Assembly: GCA_023146115.1 (NCBI GenBank)
Contig: JAGLCS010000022.1
Span: 1 to 39,744, forward strand
Length of the DNA stretch: 39,744 bases
DNA from: Abyssibacter sp.
GTDB taxonomy: Bacteria; Pseudomonadota; Gammaproteobacteria; Nevskiales; OUC007
Direction: 5' to 3'
Shown here: piece after piece, positions 22,514 through 29,996 of the stretch
Position numbering within the stretch: position 1 is the first letter of the stretch
Layout of the letters: every line of letters begins with the position of its first letter
The notes under the pieces: generated by a model
What the model saw: only the letters and a program-made list of their open reading frames with translations
What the model was told of the DNA's origin: nothing
Database searches by the model: none
Program-made: the position numbers and the translations under genes

Positions 22514-24214
22514 TTACTCGCCGGCCAGTGCACGCAGCCGCTGGGAAAAGCTCGCCTGGTCATCTCCGCGTGAGTACAGAAAGCCCTGGGCGCCCTCGCA
22601 GCCAAAGCCTTGCAGCATGTCGGCTTGGTCCTGGGTTTCGATGCCTTCGGCGATGACCGTCATGCCGAGGTCCTTGCCGATCGAGACGATCGTCTTGGCC
22701 AGCGCCGCCGAGCGGGTATTGCGGACCATCTGGTGAACGAAACTCAGGTCGATCTTGAGGGTGTCGATCGGTAGCCGCGACAGACGTGCCAGCGAGGAAT
22801 AGCCGGTGCCGAAGTCGTCCAGCGCCAGGCTCAAACCCATCTCGCCCAATGCCTGCAGCTTGCTCGTCGCCTGCTCATACGTGAAAAAGTTCTCGGTGAT
22901 TTCCAGGCGCAGGTGCTGTGGCGATACGCCGTGCTCGGTCAGCATTTGCCCCAGATTTTCGACGAAGCCGGGCGCCAGCAACTGCGCAGGCGCGATGTTC
23001 ACCGCCAGGCGAAACCCCGACGGCAGGTTCGGCTGCCAGTGCGCCAGCGACTGCAAGGCCGCCGACAGGCTCCAATGTGTGAGCGGTCGAATCAGGCCGC
23101 AGACATGGGCGATCGGCATGAAGGTGTTCGGTGCCACATTCCCGAGCGTCGGATGCACCCAACGGGCGAGTGCTTCAGCGCCGATCAACGCACCGCTGCC
23201 CAGGGCAATCTGTGGCTCGTAGATCTGGTACAAGGCCTGATCGGCGATAGCCTGGCGCAGGTCCGTCTCCAGGGTGGCTCGGAGGCGTGTGTACGACTCG
23301 CCTCCCCCTTCGTGGCACCAATAGGTGTCTCGGCCCGCATGCTTGGCCGAATACATGGCCTGATCGGCCAGGCGCACCAAATCGTGAACGTTGCCCGGCG
23401 CCTGGTTCGCACAGGCAATGCCGATGGATGCCGTGGCGACAATACGAGCACCACCGCCGGCCACCGGCTCACGCATGGCGTCCACCATGCGCTCGGCGAT
23501 CCTGGCGATGGGGGTCTCGGCGTCGCAGCGCAATGCTGCGGCCAGTACCCCGCCACCAAACCGGGCGACGAGCGGTTCGGCGACAAATGCGCCGCTGTCG
23601 GCCAGCTCGCTCAGCGTCGTATGCAAACGCGCGGCCGCATGGCGTAGCACGCGGTCACCGGTGTCGTGTCCCCAGTTGTCATTGATGGTCTTCAGGCCGT
23701 CGAGGTCGAGATAGGCGAGGTGGGTGGTATCCAGGTCCGTCTCCGGATGCGCGATCAACGCTTCCAGCCGCTGCATGAAGATGGGGCGATTCAGCAGCCC
23801 GGTGAGATCGTCGTGGCGTGACTGGTATCGCAACGTCTGTCGGCTGGCATGTTGATGCCGTGCGTAGCGAATGCTGCGATCCAACACCGCCGAGGCCGCC
23901 TCATCCTTGGTGAGAAAATCGGCGATCCCACGTTCCAGTGCCGCGGCATCCAGGCGCTCGTCATGCGCACCCGTGAGCAGAATGACCGGGCCGGGCAGCT
24001 CCTCGACGCTGATGTCCTGCAGGAGCTCCAAGCCGTTGTATCCGGGGAGAAAAAAGTCGAGCAGGCACACGTCGAAATGCCGTTCCAACGCGGCCTCTAC
24101 GGCATCGCGTTCGCTGACGATGGTGACCTTGTAATCGGCGCCAGCCAGCGCCAACTGGCGCTGGATCAGCTGCGCATCATCCGCGTTGTCATCGATGAGC
24201 AGGACATCAACCAT
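22514..24214 (-). CDS. Receiver-(degenerate GGDEF)-EAL protein, c-di-GMP phosphodiesterase
   Basis: A 566-aa response regulator. REC domain 1-120 with acidic DD (8-9) and phospho-acceptor D53 (LLDFFLPG). GGDEF-like domain about 130-305 in which the active-site motif reads GGGVL (220-224) instead of GGDEF, so it should not make c-di-GMP and may only bind GTP. EAL domain about 318-566 with E347-A-L349, the loop-6 segment LRLEITE, DDFGTGYSSLARL, LKIDLSFV and IAEGIET, consistent with an active phosphodiesterase that degrades c-di-GMP. It is the last gene of the minus-strand signalling run, 69 bases after the REC-GGDEF gene. The pair makes a synthesis/degradation couple likely driven by the upstream kinases. 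Confidence 0.92.
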   Translation of the reverse strand: MVDVLLIDDNADDAQLIQRQLALAGADYKVTIVSERDAVEAALERHFDVCLLDFFLPGYNGLELLQDISVEELPGPVILLTGAHDERLDAAALERGIADFLTKDEAASAVLDRSIRYARHQHASRQTLRYQSRHDDLTGLLNRPIFMQRLEALIAHPETDLDTTHLAYLDLDGLKTINDNWGHDTGDRVLRHAAARLHTTLSELADSGAFVAEPLVARFGGGVLAAALRCDAETPIARIAERMVDAMREPVAGGGARIVATASIGIACANQAPGNVHDLVRLADQAMYSAKHAGRDTYWCHEGGGESYTRLRATLETDLRQAIADQALYQIYEPQIALGSGALIGAEALARWVHPTLGNVAPNTFMPIAHVCGLIRPLTHWSLSAALQSLAHWQPNLPSGFRLAVNIAPAQLLAPGFVENLGQMLTEHGVSPQHLRLEITENFFTYEQATSKLQALGEMGLSLALDDFGTGYSSLARLSRLPIDTLKIDLSFVHQMVRNTRSAALAKTIVSIGKDLGMTVIAEGIETQDQADMLQGFGCEGAQGFLYSRGDDQASFSQRLRALAGE

Positions 24215-24283
24215 TGCTATGCGGCTCCTTCCGCAACACTGAAACGACCTTTGCCGCTGTGGGTGGATGTTCGTGGGCGCCGG

Positions 24284-25195
24284 CTAGCTCGCCAGTTCCA
24301 CACGATCACGACCCTGATGCTTGGCACGGTACAGCGCCTCGTCGGCCGCTTCGATCAGGTCGGGCAGCCGGGCCAGATCGGTTGCCTTCGCGCAGGCGAC
24401 GCCCACGCTCACCGTCGCCAGCGTCGTCAGCGTGCCCCAGGTGGCCCGGAGGTGACGCATGTCGCTGCGCACACGTTCGGCGAGCACGCCGGCGCCGGCC
24501 AAATCCGTCTGCGGCAGCAAGGCAATAAACTCATCACCGCCATAGCGTCCGAGAAGATCGGAGGCTCGCAGCGTCTGCCGGCAGCGGTCTGCCACGGCCT
24601 GGATCACGCGATCGCCCGCGGCGTGTCCTTGCGAATCGTTGATGTGCTTGAAGTGATCGATGTCGATCATCAGCATGGCCAGCGAATGGCCAAAACGTTG
24701 GGATCGAGCCATTTCGATCTCGGCCAAGGCCAAGAAATGCGCACGGTTGAACGTGTGCGTCATGCCGTCTTCATTGGCCCGAACCCGAAGGGCGCCCTCC
24801 GCCCGGCGACGAATCGCGCCGTGGCGTGCCGTGCGTGCGATGGCCGCGGAGTTGAGGTCCTGCTTCGACAAGACCTCCGTGGCCCCCGCGACCAGTCCTT
24901 CGTCGCCGATGCGTTCGTCCTCAATGCCGGTCATCAGGATGATCGGGGCTGAGCGTCCGAGCTTCTGCAGTTCGTGAATCACCTCGATCCCGGTGTGAGG
25001 ACCAAGCCGATAGTCAATGAAGTAAAGGTCGTAGGATTTGGACTCGATCATGCTGCGGGCTTCGTCGTAAGTCCGAGAATGATCGATGCGCCAGTGGCTG
25101 TTGTTGATTTGCCGGCAGCAATAGGAGAACAGCAGCGCATCGTCGTCGTTGTCCTCGACCAGCAGCACGTGCGCATTGGCGAGATCCGGGATCAC
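24284..25195 (-). CDS. REC-GGDEF diguanylate cyclase response regulator
   Basis: A 303-aa protein with an N-terminal receiver (acidic residues at 14-17, acceptor D61 in YFIDYRLGP, Lys near 111) and a C-terminal GGDEF domain. GGDEF is intact at 219-223 (RYGGDEF), with the metal and substrate segment MIDIDHFKHINDSQGHAAGD and an RxxD inhibitory site (R210-A-S-D213) five residues before the GGDEF. It should therefore make c-di-GMP from two GTP and be product-inhibited. Neighbouring histidine kinases encoded just upstream are the likely phosphate donors. The PDE counterpart is the next gene. Cytoplasmic; no membrane helices. Confidence 0.94.
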   Translation of the reverse strand: MIPDLANAHVLLVEDNDDDALLFSYCCRQINNSHWRIDHSRTYDEARSMIESKSYDLYFIDYRLGPHTGIEVIHELQKLGRSAPIILMTGIEDERIGDEGLVAGATEVLSKQDLNSAAIARTARHGAIRRRAEGALRVRANEDGMTHTFNRAHFLALAEIEMARSQRFGHSLAMLMIDIDHFKHINDSQGHAAGDRVIQAVADRCRQTLRASDLLGRYGGDEFIALLPQTDLAGAGVLAERVRSDMRHLRATWGTLTTLATVSVGVACAKATDLARLPDLIEAADEALYRAKHQGRDRVELAS

Positions 25196-25277
25196 GTCCG
25201 TGAAACGCCGGGTCCGAGCAGCGTAGACGGGCCCTTGGCTTCGGACAGGCGTCGATGCAGGTGTGGTCGCCTACCCA

Positions 25278-26006
25278 TCAGCCGGCCCCCGGCGGCGCGC
25301 GCTGCGGCAGGCGCACCGTCATGCACAGGCCTTGCCCTTCGGAGCCGACGGCCGATATCTGACCGCCATGTCGCTCGCAAATCCGCTGGCAGATCGTCAG
25401 GCCGACACCGACACCGGGGTAGGCTTCGCTGGCATTCAGCCGCTGGAACACATCGAAGATCACCTGTTGGTAACGGGGGTCGATGCCCATGCCCTCATCC
25501 TCCACAACCCATTCGATCCAGGCCGGGTCCGACGATGGCTGTTCGGCGATACGGATCACCGGCGGCTCGCCCGGTTTGGCGAACTTGATGGCGTTTTCGA
25601 TGAGCTGACGTAGCAACTGCCGCATTTGGAGGGCGTCGCCAACCACCGATGGCAGAGGCGACAGGTTCAGCGTGGCCTGACGGCGACGGATGTCGCTTTC
25701 GAGAAACAACAGCGCGGCATCGCGCTCATGATTGAGGTCGCAGGGGGCAAAGGGCTGAGCGCGTGAGCTGACCCGCGCAAGCTGCAGAACACCGTCGAGC
25801 ATGGCGCGCATGCGCACGCCCGCACCAATCATGGCGTGCAGATATTCACGACCTGATTCCGACAGCCGCTCGTGCTCCTCGTCTTCCAGAATTTCCCCGA
25901 AGGAGATGACCTGCCGCAGCGGTTCGCCGAGATCGTGCGACACGACTTGAAGAAAATCCTGCAGGGCATCCTGCCCGGTGTCCGATCCGCTGGTTTGTTC
26001 GCTCAT
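25278..26006 (-). CDS. Short soluble histidine kinase (HisKA-HATPase)
   Basis: A 242-aa kinase with almost no sensor. The HisKA helix VVSHDLGEPLRQVISFGEIL carries the phospho-acceptor H24, and the HATPase domain has ENAIKFAKPG (N box), VEDEGMGIDP (G1), VFDVFQRLNA (F box) and GVGVGLTICQRICERHGG (G2). This is the layout of bacteriophytochrome-like output kinases without their photosensory part. The ATG overlaps the stop of the preceding receiver gene by four bases (ATGA), so it is probably the partner of that receiver. It may take signal from protein interaction or from the five-PAS kinase further upstream. Cytoplasmic. Confidence 0.92.
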   Translation of the reverse strand: MSEQTSGSDTGQDALQDFLQVVSHDLGEPLRQVISFGEILEDEEHERLSESGREYLHAMIGAGVRMRAMLDGVLQLARVSSRAQPFAPCDLNHERDAALLFLESDIRRRQATLNLSPLPSVVGDALQMRQLLRQLIENAIKFAKPGEPPVIRIAEQPSSDPAWIEWVVEDEGMGIDPRYQQVIFDVFQRLNASEAYPGVGVGLTICQRICERHGGQISAVGSEGQGLCMTVRLPQRAPPGAG

Positions 26007-26422
26007 TCTTCGTCCTGCTCCGTCCCTAGATACCGCTCGGTAAAGTCCCTTACTGATGCCACAAAATCACGAAAATGTGGGGCTTTCACTACGTATTCGT
26101 TAACGCCGAGATGTGCTGCTTCCTCGCGGTCCTTCTCGGCATCCGAGGTCGTCACCACGACGATCGGAATATCCCGGATTGCGTCGGTGGACCGCGTCAC
26201 CGCCGGCACCTCGCGGCCATGAACCTTGGGCAGGTTCCAGTCCAGCACGATCAGGTCGGGCTTGGGCGCACCCGTATACGGAGCTTGCCGCCGCAGAAAG
26301 GCCAGCGCCTCGGCACCATTGCGGGCGATGTGTGGACGAATCCGGCTGTTGACGATGCTCAGAGCCTTCAATGTCAGGTGAAGCGCAGCGGGGTCATCTT
26401 CCGCGATCAATACATCAGGCAT
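26003..26422 (-). CDS. Single-domain response regulator (Rcp1-like receiver)
   Basis: A 139-aa stand-alone receiver domain: acidic pair E8-D9-D10, acceptor D61 in IVLDWNLP, Thr/Ser in VVTTSD and the conserved Lys in YVVKAP. There is no output domain, so it acts as a phosphate shuttle or by protein contact, as in Rcp1/CheY-like relays. ATG 26422 is chosen because it begins the receiver core (MPDVLIAEDD); an upstream in-frame ATG at 26533 would add 37 low-complexity residues inside the previous gene. It overlaps the end of the five-PAS kinase gene by eight bases and the start of the short kinase by four, so all three are translationally coupled. Confidence 0.9.
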   Translation of the reverse strand: MPDVLIAEDDPAALHLTLKALSIVNSRIRPHIARNGAEALAFLRRQAPYTGAPKPDLIVLDWNLPKVHGREVPAVTRSTDAIRDIPIVVVTTSDAEKDREEAAHLGVNEYVVKAPHFRDFVASVRDFTERYLGTEQDEE

Positions 26423-29027
26423 GCGCTTGCTCCGGGGCCAGGACGGTGGCTGTATCCGGCAGCGTGAAGCGGAAGGTTGCGCCCTTACCCGGCTCCGACT
26501 CGGCCCAGATGCGCCCTCCGTGCGTCTCGACAATCTTCTTGCAGATCGACAAGCCTATGCCGGTTCCGGGGTATTCATCCGCCGTGTGCAGGCGGCGGAA
26601 AATCTCAAACACCTGCACGCACTCGTCGGCGCTGATTCCGATCCCGTTGTCGGCGATGGCAAACTCCCAGAACTCGCCAAACCGGCGGGCCGTGATCGTC
26701 ACCAGCGGCGGCACACCCGGCCGCTGGAACTTCACCGCGTTGTTGAGCAGGTTCTGAAACAGCTGCGTCAGGCGCAGCGCGTCACCCTTGACGTCCGGCA
26801 AGCGGGCAAAATCGATGCGCCCGCCCGAGTCTTCCAGCACGGATCGCAGTTGGAGGCGGCAGGTTTCCATGCATTCATTGGTGTCGACAGTGATGAAACT
26901 GCGCTCCATGCGGTTGACCCGCGAGACTTCGAGAATGTCCTTGATCAGGCCCTGCAGGCGCAGCGCACCTTCTTCGATGAAGCCGAAGTACCGGTCGGCA
27001 TCCTCGCTGATCTTGCCCACGCATTCGTCGTGCAGAAGTTCAGAAAAGCTGATGATGTTGCGCAGTGGCGCCTGCAAATCATGTGAGGCGACGTAGGCAA
27101 ACTCTTCCAGCTCGCGGTTGCTGGCTTCGAGGTTGCGGGCGTAGTCGGTGAGCTTGATCTGCGCGGTCTTGCGCTCGGTGATGTCACGCACCGCAGCGGT
27201 GGCGAATTGCCCGTCCGGCGTTTCCAGCGGTGACAGGCTGATCTCGATCGGGAATTCGGTGCCATCCTTGCGGCGGCCCGAGAGTTCCAGGCCGGCGCCC
27301 ATCTCACGCACCTTCGGGTCGTCGAAGTAGCCGGAGCGATGCCCCACATGCCGGCTGCGCAGATTCTCCGGCACGAGTATCTCCACCGGCTGGTCGATCA
27401 GTTCGCCACGGGTGTACCCAAACAGCCGTTCCGTCTGCTGATTGACGAGGTTGATGCGCCCGTTGCGATCGATGATGACCATGGCGTCCGGCGCGGTTTC
27501 GAGCAGATTCTTGAACTGAGCCTGTGCTTTCTTGCGGTCGGTGATGTCACGCACGGCCGCCGTCGCGAAGCGACCTTCCTCGGTCTCCAGCGGCGACAGA
27601 CTGATCTCGATCGGGAATTCGCTGCCATCGGCGCGCCGGCCCCAGAGCTCCAGCCCGGCGCCCATTTCACGCACCTTGGGATCGACGAAATAGCCTGTCC
27701 GGTGGCCCAGATGCCGGTCACGCAGGCGCTCGGGCACGAGAATTTCCACCGGCTGGCGAATCAGCTCGTCCCGGTCGTAGCCGAACAGGCGCTCGGTCTG
27801 CCGGTTCACCAGGGTGATGTGGCCGGTCTGATCGATGATGACCATGGCATCCGGCGCGGTTTCGAGCAGATTGCGCATCTGCTCCTGCGATTTCTTGCGA
27901 TTGGTGATGTCGCGCACCGCCGCCGTCGCGAAGCGGCCTTCTTCGGTGTCCAGCGGCGACAAGCTGATCTCGATCGGGAACTCGGTGCCATCCTGTCGGC
28001 TGCCCCAGAGCTCCAGCCCGGCACCCATCTCGCGAATTTTTGGATCGGTGAAATAACCCTTGCGGTGGCCGACGTGCTTGTCGTGCAGACGCGCCGGTAC
28101 GAGGATCTCCACCGGCTGGTCTATCAGCGCATCACGCGGGAAGCCGAACAGGCGCTCGGTCTGGGCGTTGACCAGTTTGATCGTCCCGCGCTGGTCGATG
28201 ATGATCATCGCGTCTGGCGCGGTTTCGAGCAGATTGCGCATCTGCTCCTGCGATTTCTTGCGATCGGTGATGTCGCGGATGGCCGCCGTGGCGAGCCTGC
28301 CTTCGTCGGTTTCCAGCGGCGACAGGCTGATTTCGATGGGGAACTCGCTGCCGTCCTTGCGGCGACCCGACAATTCCAGTCCGGCCCCCATCTCGCGCAC
28401 TTTCGGATCAACGAAATAGCCGCGGCGATGGGCCAAATGCTGATCACGCAGGGTCTCGGGCACCAGCACCTCGACCGGACGGCCGACCAGCGCCTCCCGC
28501 TTGTAGCCGAACATGCGCTCGGTCTGGGCGTTGACCAGTTCGATCACGCCCTGGCGGTTGATGATGACCATCGCATCGGGCGCTGTTTCGAGCAGGTTCT
28601 TGAACTGCGCTTCGGCCGCACGGCGCGCGGTGGCGTCGCGGATCGCAGCCGTCGCAAACACGCCGCGGTCGGTGCGCAGCGGACTCAGGCTGATCTCGAC
28701 CGGAAACTCGGTGCCATCCTTGCGCACGCCGGATAGTTCCAGACCGGCACCCATTTCACGCATGTTCGGATCGCCGAAGTAACCATCCCGGTGGATGTGA
28801 TGCTTGCCCCGGTACCGGTCCGGCACCAGCACTTCGACCAGTTCGCCCAGCAGTTCCTTGCGTTCGTAGCCGAACAGGATCTCGGTCTGCCGGTTGATCA
28901 GCACAATGCGGCCGTCGCTGTCGATCATGACCGTGGCGTCAGGCGCCGTCTCGACAATCTCCCGATACCAGTCGTTCTCGATGCCGGGAATGGCAGGGGT
29001 GATGGTCGTGGTGCTCATGCGGGGCAT
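26415..29027 (-). CDS. Histidine kinase with five tandem near-identical PAS domains
   Basis: An 870-aa soluble sensor kinase. Residues about 20-624 are five consecutive PAS/PAC units of exactly 121 residues each. Every unit begins near (N)LLETAPDA, contains QTERLFGY, GYF.DPK.REMGAGLEL and EFPIEISLSPL, and ends in ATAA.RDIT.RK. No transmembrane helix is seen. HisKA has H649 in VASHDLQAPLRNI. The HATPase domain has LLNNAVKF, IADNGIGIS, VFEIFRRLHTADEYPGTGIGLSICKKIVETHGG and ends near 862. The PAS units could bind flavin, haem or another ligand, or transmit signal through the array; no cofactor-binding Cys-rich LOV motif was seen. ATG 29027 or 29018 is the start. The downstream overlapping receiver is its likely partner. 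Confidence 0.93.
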   Translation of the reverse strand: MPRMSTTTITPAIPGIENDWYREIVETAPDATVMIDSDGRIVLINRQTEILFGYERKELLGELVEVLVPDRYRGKHHIHRDGYFGDPNMREMGAGLELSGVRKDGTEFPVEISLSPLRTDRGVFATAAIRDATARRAAEAQFKNLLETAPDAMVIINRQGVIELVNAQTERMFGYKREALVGRPVEVLVPETLRDQHLAHRRGYFVDPKVREMGAGLELSGRRKDGSEFPIEISLSPLETDEGRLATAAIRDITDRKKSQEQMRNLLETAPDAMIIIDQRGTIKLVNAQTERLFGFPRDALIDQPVEILVPARLHDKHVGHRKGYFTDPKIREMGAGLELWGSRQDGTEFPIEISLSPLDTEEGRFATAAVRDITNRKKSQEQMRNLLETAPDAMVIIDQTGHITLVNRQTERLFGYDRDELIRQPVEILVPERLRDRHLGHRTGYFVDPKVREMGAGLELWGRRADGSEFPIEISLSPLETEEGRFATAAVRDITDRKKAQAQFKNLLETAPDAMVIIDRNGRINLVNQQTERLFGYTRGELIDQPVEILVPENLRSRHVGHRSGYFDDPKVREMGAGLELSGRRKDGTEFPIEISLSPLETPDGQFATAAVRDITERKTAQIKLTDYARNLEASNRELEEFAYVASHDLQAPLRNIISFSELLHDECVGKISEDADRYFGFIEEGALRLQGLIKDILEVSRVNRMERSFITVDTNECMETCRLQLRSVLEDSGGRIDFARLPDVKGDALRLTQLFQNLLNNAVKFQRPGVPPLVTITARRFGEFWEFAIADNGIGISADECVQVFEIFRRLHTADEYPGTGIGLSICKKIVETHGGRIWAESEPGKGATFRFTLPDTATVLAPEQAHA
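27153..28967 (-). repeat. Five exact 363-nt tandem repeats encoding the PAS units
   Basis: Landmark sequences recur at a constant 363-base step. For example, the codons for LSLSPL-EISL (CTGAT[CT]TCGA[TC]) start at 27238, 27601, 27964, 28327 and 28690, and the ETAPDA codons at 27484, 27847, 28210, 28573 and 28936. Similarity is high at DNA level (long shared stretches), strongest between the inner units, so the array grew by recent in-frame tandem duplication and may be length-variable. Confidence 0.9.
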
Positions 29028-29085
29028 CCCGGTCGGCCGGGTTTAGCGGCGCTGCAGTCCATGCAGTAAATGGGGGTGTCCCGGT

Positions 29086-29526
29086 TCATACGGCGGGGCC
29101 GGTAACAGTCGGCTTGTCGCCAGGCGGTGTTGCCTCGGGGCGTTCGATGACGTCGGCAATCACCTGGAAAATATTGTCGGCACTGCGAAGAGGCCGCTTG
29201 CTCACGTAGGCATCGGCGCCCGCAGAACGCGTTCGCTCCGCCTGCGATGGGTCGTTGGAGCCACTGAGGACGACAATTGGTACGTTGCCGACGATACGCC
29301 GCAACGCGCCTACATTGTCCACGCCGCGACCGTCGGGCAGGTGCAGATCAAGCAGCACGCAGTCGTAGCGTTCGAGTCGCAAGGCTTCGCAGGCGGCGTC
29401 AAGGCGCCCGGCTTCGGTGATACGAACGGTGACATCCGGCGGGCGTTGTCGCTCGATCAACTTGCCAGTAATCAACAGATCGGCGGCGGAGTCGTCCACG
29501 AGCAGAATGCGTAAATCCGGGCCCAC
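29086..29526 (-). CDS. Single-domain response regulator, first gene of the signalling run
   Basis: A 146-aa receiver domain with a short tail: acidic D11-D12 (LLVDDSAAD), acceptor D60 in VLLDLHLPDGRG, Ser in VVLSGSND and Lys in YVSKRPL. There is no output domain. I choose the GTG at 29526 because an unusually strong G8-AGG Shine-Dalgarno lies six bases before it and the receiver core starts four residues later. An in-frame ATG at 29613 would place 29 extra residues with no receiver similarity upstream, across that Shine-Dalgarno. It precedes the five-PAS kinase by 58 bases and likely serves as its input or output partner. Its ribosome-binding site is exactly complementary to a loop of the putative small RNA on the opposite strand at 29,730-29,901. 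Confidence 0.82.
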   Translation of the reverse strand: MGPDLRILLVDDSAADLLITGKLIERQRPPDVTVRITEAGRLDAACEALRLERYDCVLLDLHLPDGRGVDNVGALRRIVGNVPIVVLSGSNDPSQAERTRSAGADAYVSKRPLRSADNIFQVIADVIERPEATPPGDKPTVTGPAV

Positions 29527-29531
29527 GACGT

Positions 29532-29543
29532 GCCTCCCCCCCC
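29532..29543 (-). promoter_or_regulatory. G-rich Shine-Dalgarno deciding the GTG start
   Basis: Read on the minus strand, eight G followed by AGGC end six to seven bases before the GTG at 29526. This is a very strong ribosome-binding site and an obvious target for a C-rich antisense loop; the same 11-mer TCCCCCCCCAG occurs on the plus strand at 29535-29545 and 29792-29802. Confidence 0.75.
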
Positions 29544-29729
29544 AGTTCGCCACGGCAGGTGACGACGCGCTGGTCTGGGCAGCATCGCACGTTGATGCGC
29601 CCTCGTCGCGCAAAAGCGGGCGCCTGACACCAGGAAGAACTCACTGCGTCGTTGTTGCGGTCGCCGCTTAGGGCCTTGAAGAGCACGCTATAGGCTTGCC
29701 AACAGCCGTTTGCTGCGTACTAAACAAAT

Positions 29730-29901
29730 CGCTCACATCGATTTCGCATTTTGATTACATCGACTCTGGTCTACTCCGCTTCGCAGCACGTTCCCCCCCC
29801 AGGGTGCTGCGAAGTCAGATGTCGAGTCCTGCACTCCCTCTGGCGCTAGCCCAACCCCCAGTGGGCGCCCCCTGAGCGGCCTTCGGGCCGCTTGTTTTTT
29901 T
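29730..29901 (+). ncRNA. Putative small regulatory RNA with a C-rich hairpin loop
   Basis: No gene explains 29614-29990, yet this part is highly structured on the plus strand. Hairpin 1 is a perfect 11-bp stem (CTTCGCAGCAC 29779-29789 with GTGCTGCGAAG 29804-29814) with a 14-nt loop containing eight C. Hairpin 2 pairs GGCG (29842-29845) with CGCC (29866-29869) and CCCA (29850-29853) with TGGG (29862-29865), again with a C-rich loop. Hairpin 3 is the terminator at 29875-29901. A possible promoter is TTGCCA (29696-29701), 16 bases, TACTAA (29718-29723), predicting a roughly 170-nt RNA; the 5' end is uncertain. C-rich-loop RNAs with this multi-hairpin form, such as Xanthomonas sX13, act on G-rich mRNA sites. 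Homology to any known RNA is not claimed. Confidence 0.5.
29875..29901 (+). terminator. Intrinsic terminator
   Basis: AGCGGCC (29875-29881), tetraloop TTCG, GGCCGCT (29886-29892), then TGTTTTTTT to 29901. This is a textbook Rho-independent terminator on the plus strand. No protein gene ends upstream of it on that strand for more than 7 kb, so it must end a non-coding transcript. Confidence 0.92.
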
Positions 29902-29996
29902 GCGTTGGCGTGGGTCACGTCACCTTCACGCAATGTGCCGCCGCTAAGCTCGCTTCTCTGTTCCCCGTCCTGGCCGCACCTTCGGCCCGCATGATC

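Noticed and set aside
27339-28736. 465-codon plus-strand open frame opposite the PAS array
   Set aside because: Its repeated sequence only mirrors the 363-nt PAS repeats on the other strand; no start signal or family.
29820-29850. tRNA-like T-arm and acceptor end (GTCGAGTCC ... TCTGGCGCTA)
   Set aside because: No matching 5' acceptor strand, D-arm or anticodon arm upstream; the pieces fit the multi-hairpin RNA better.
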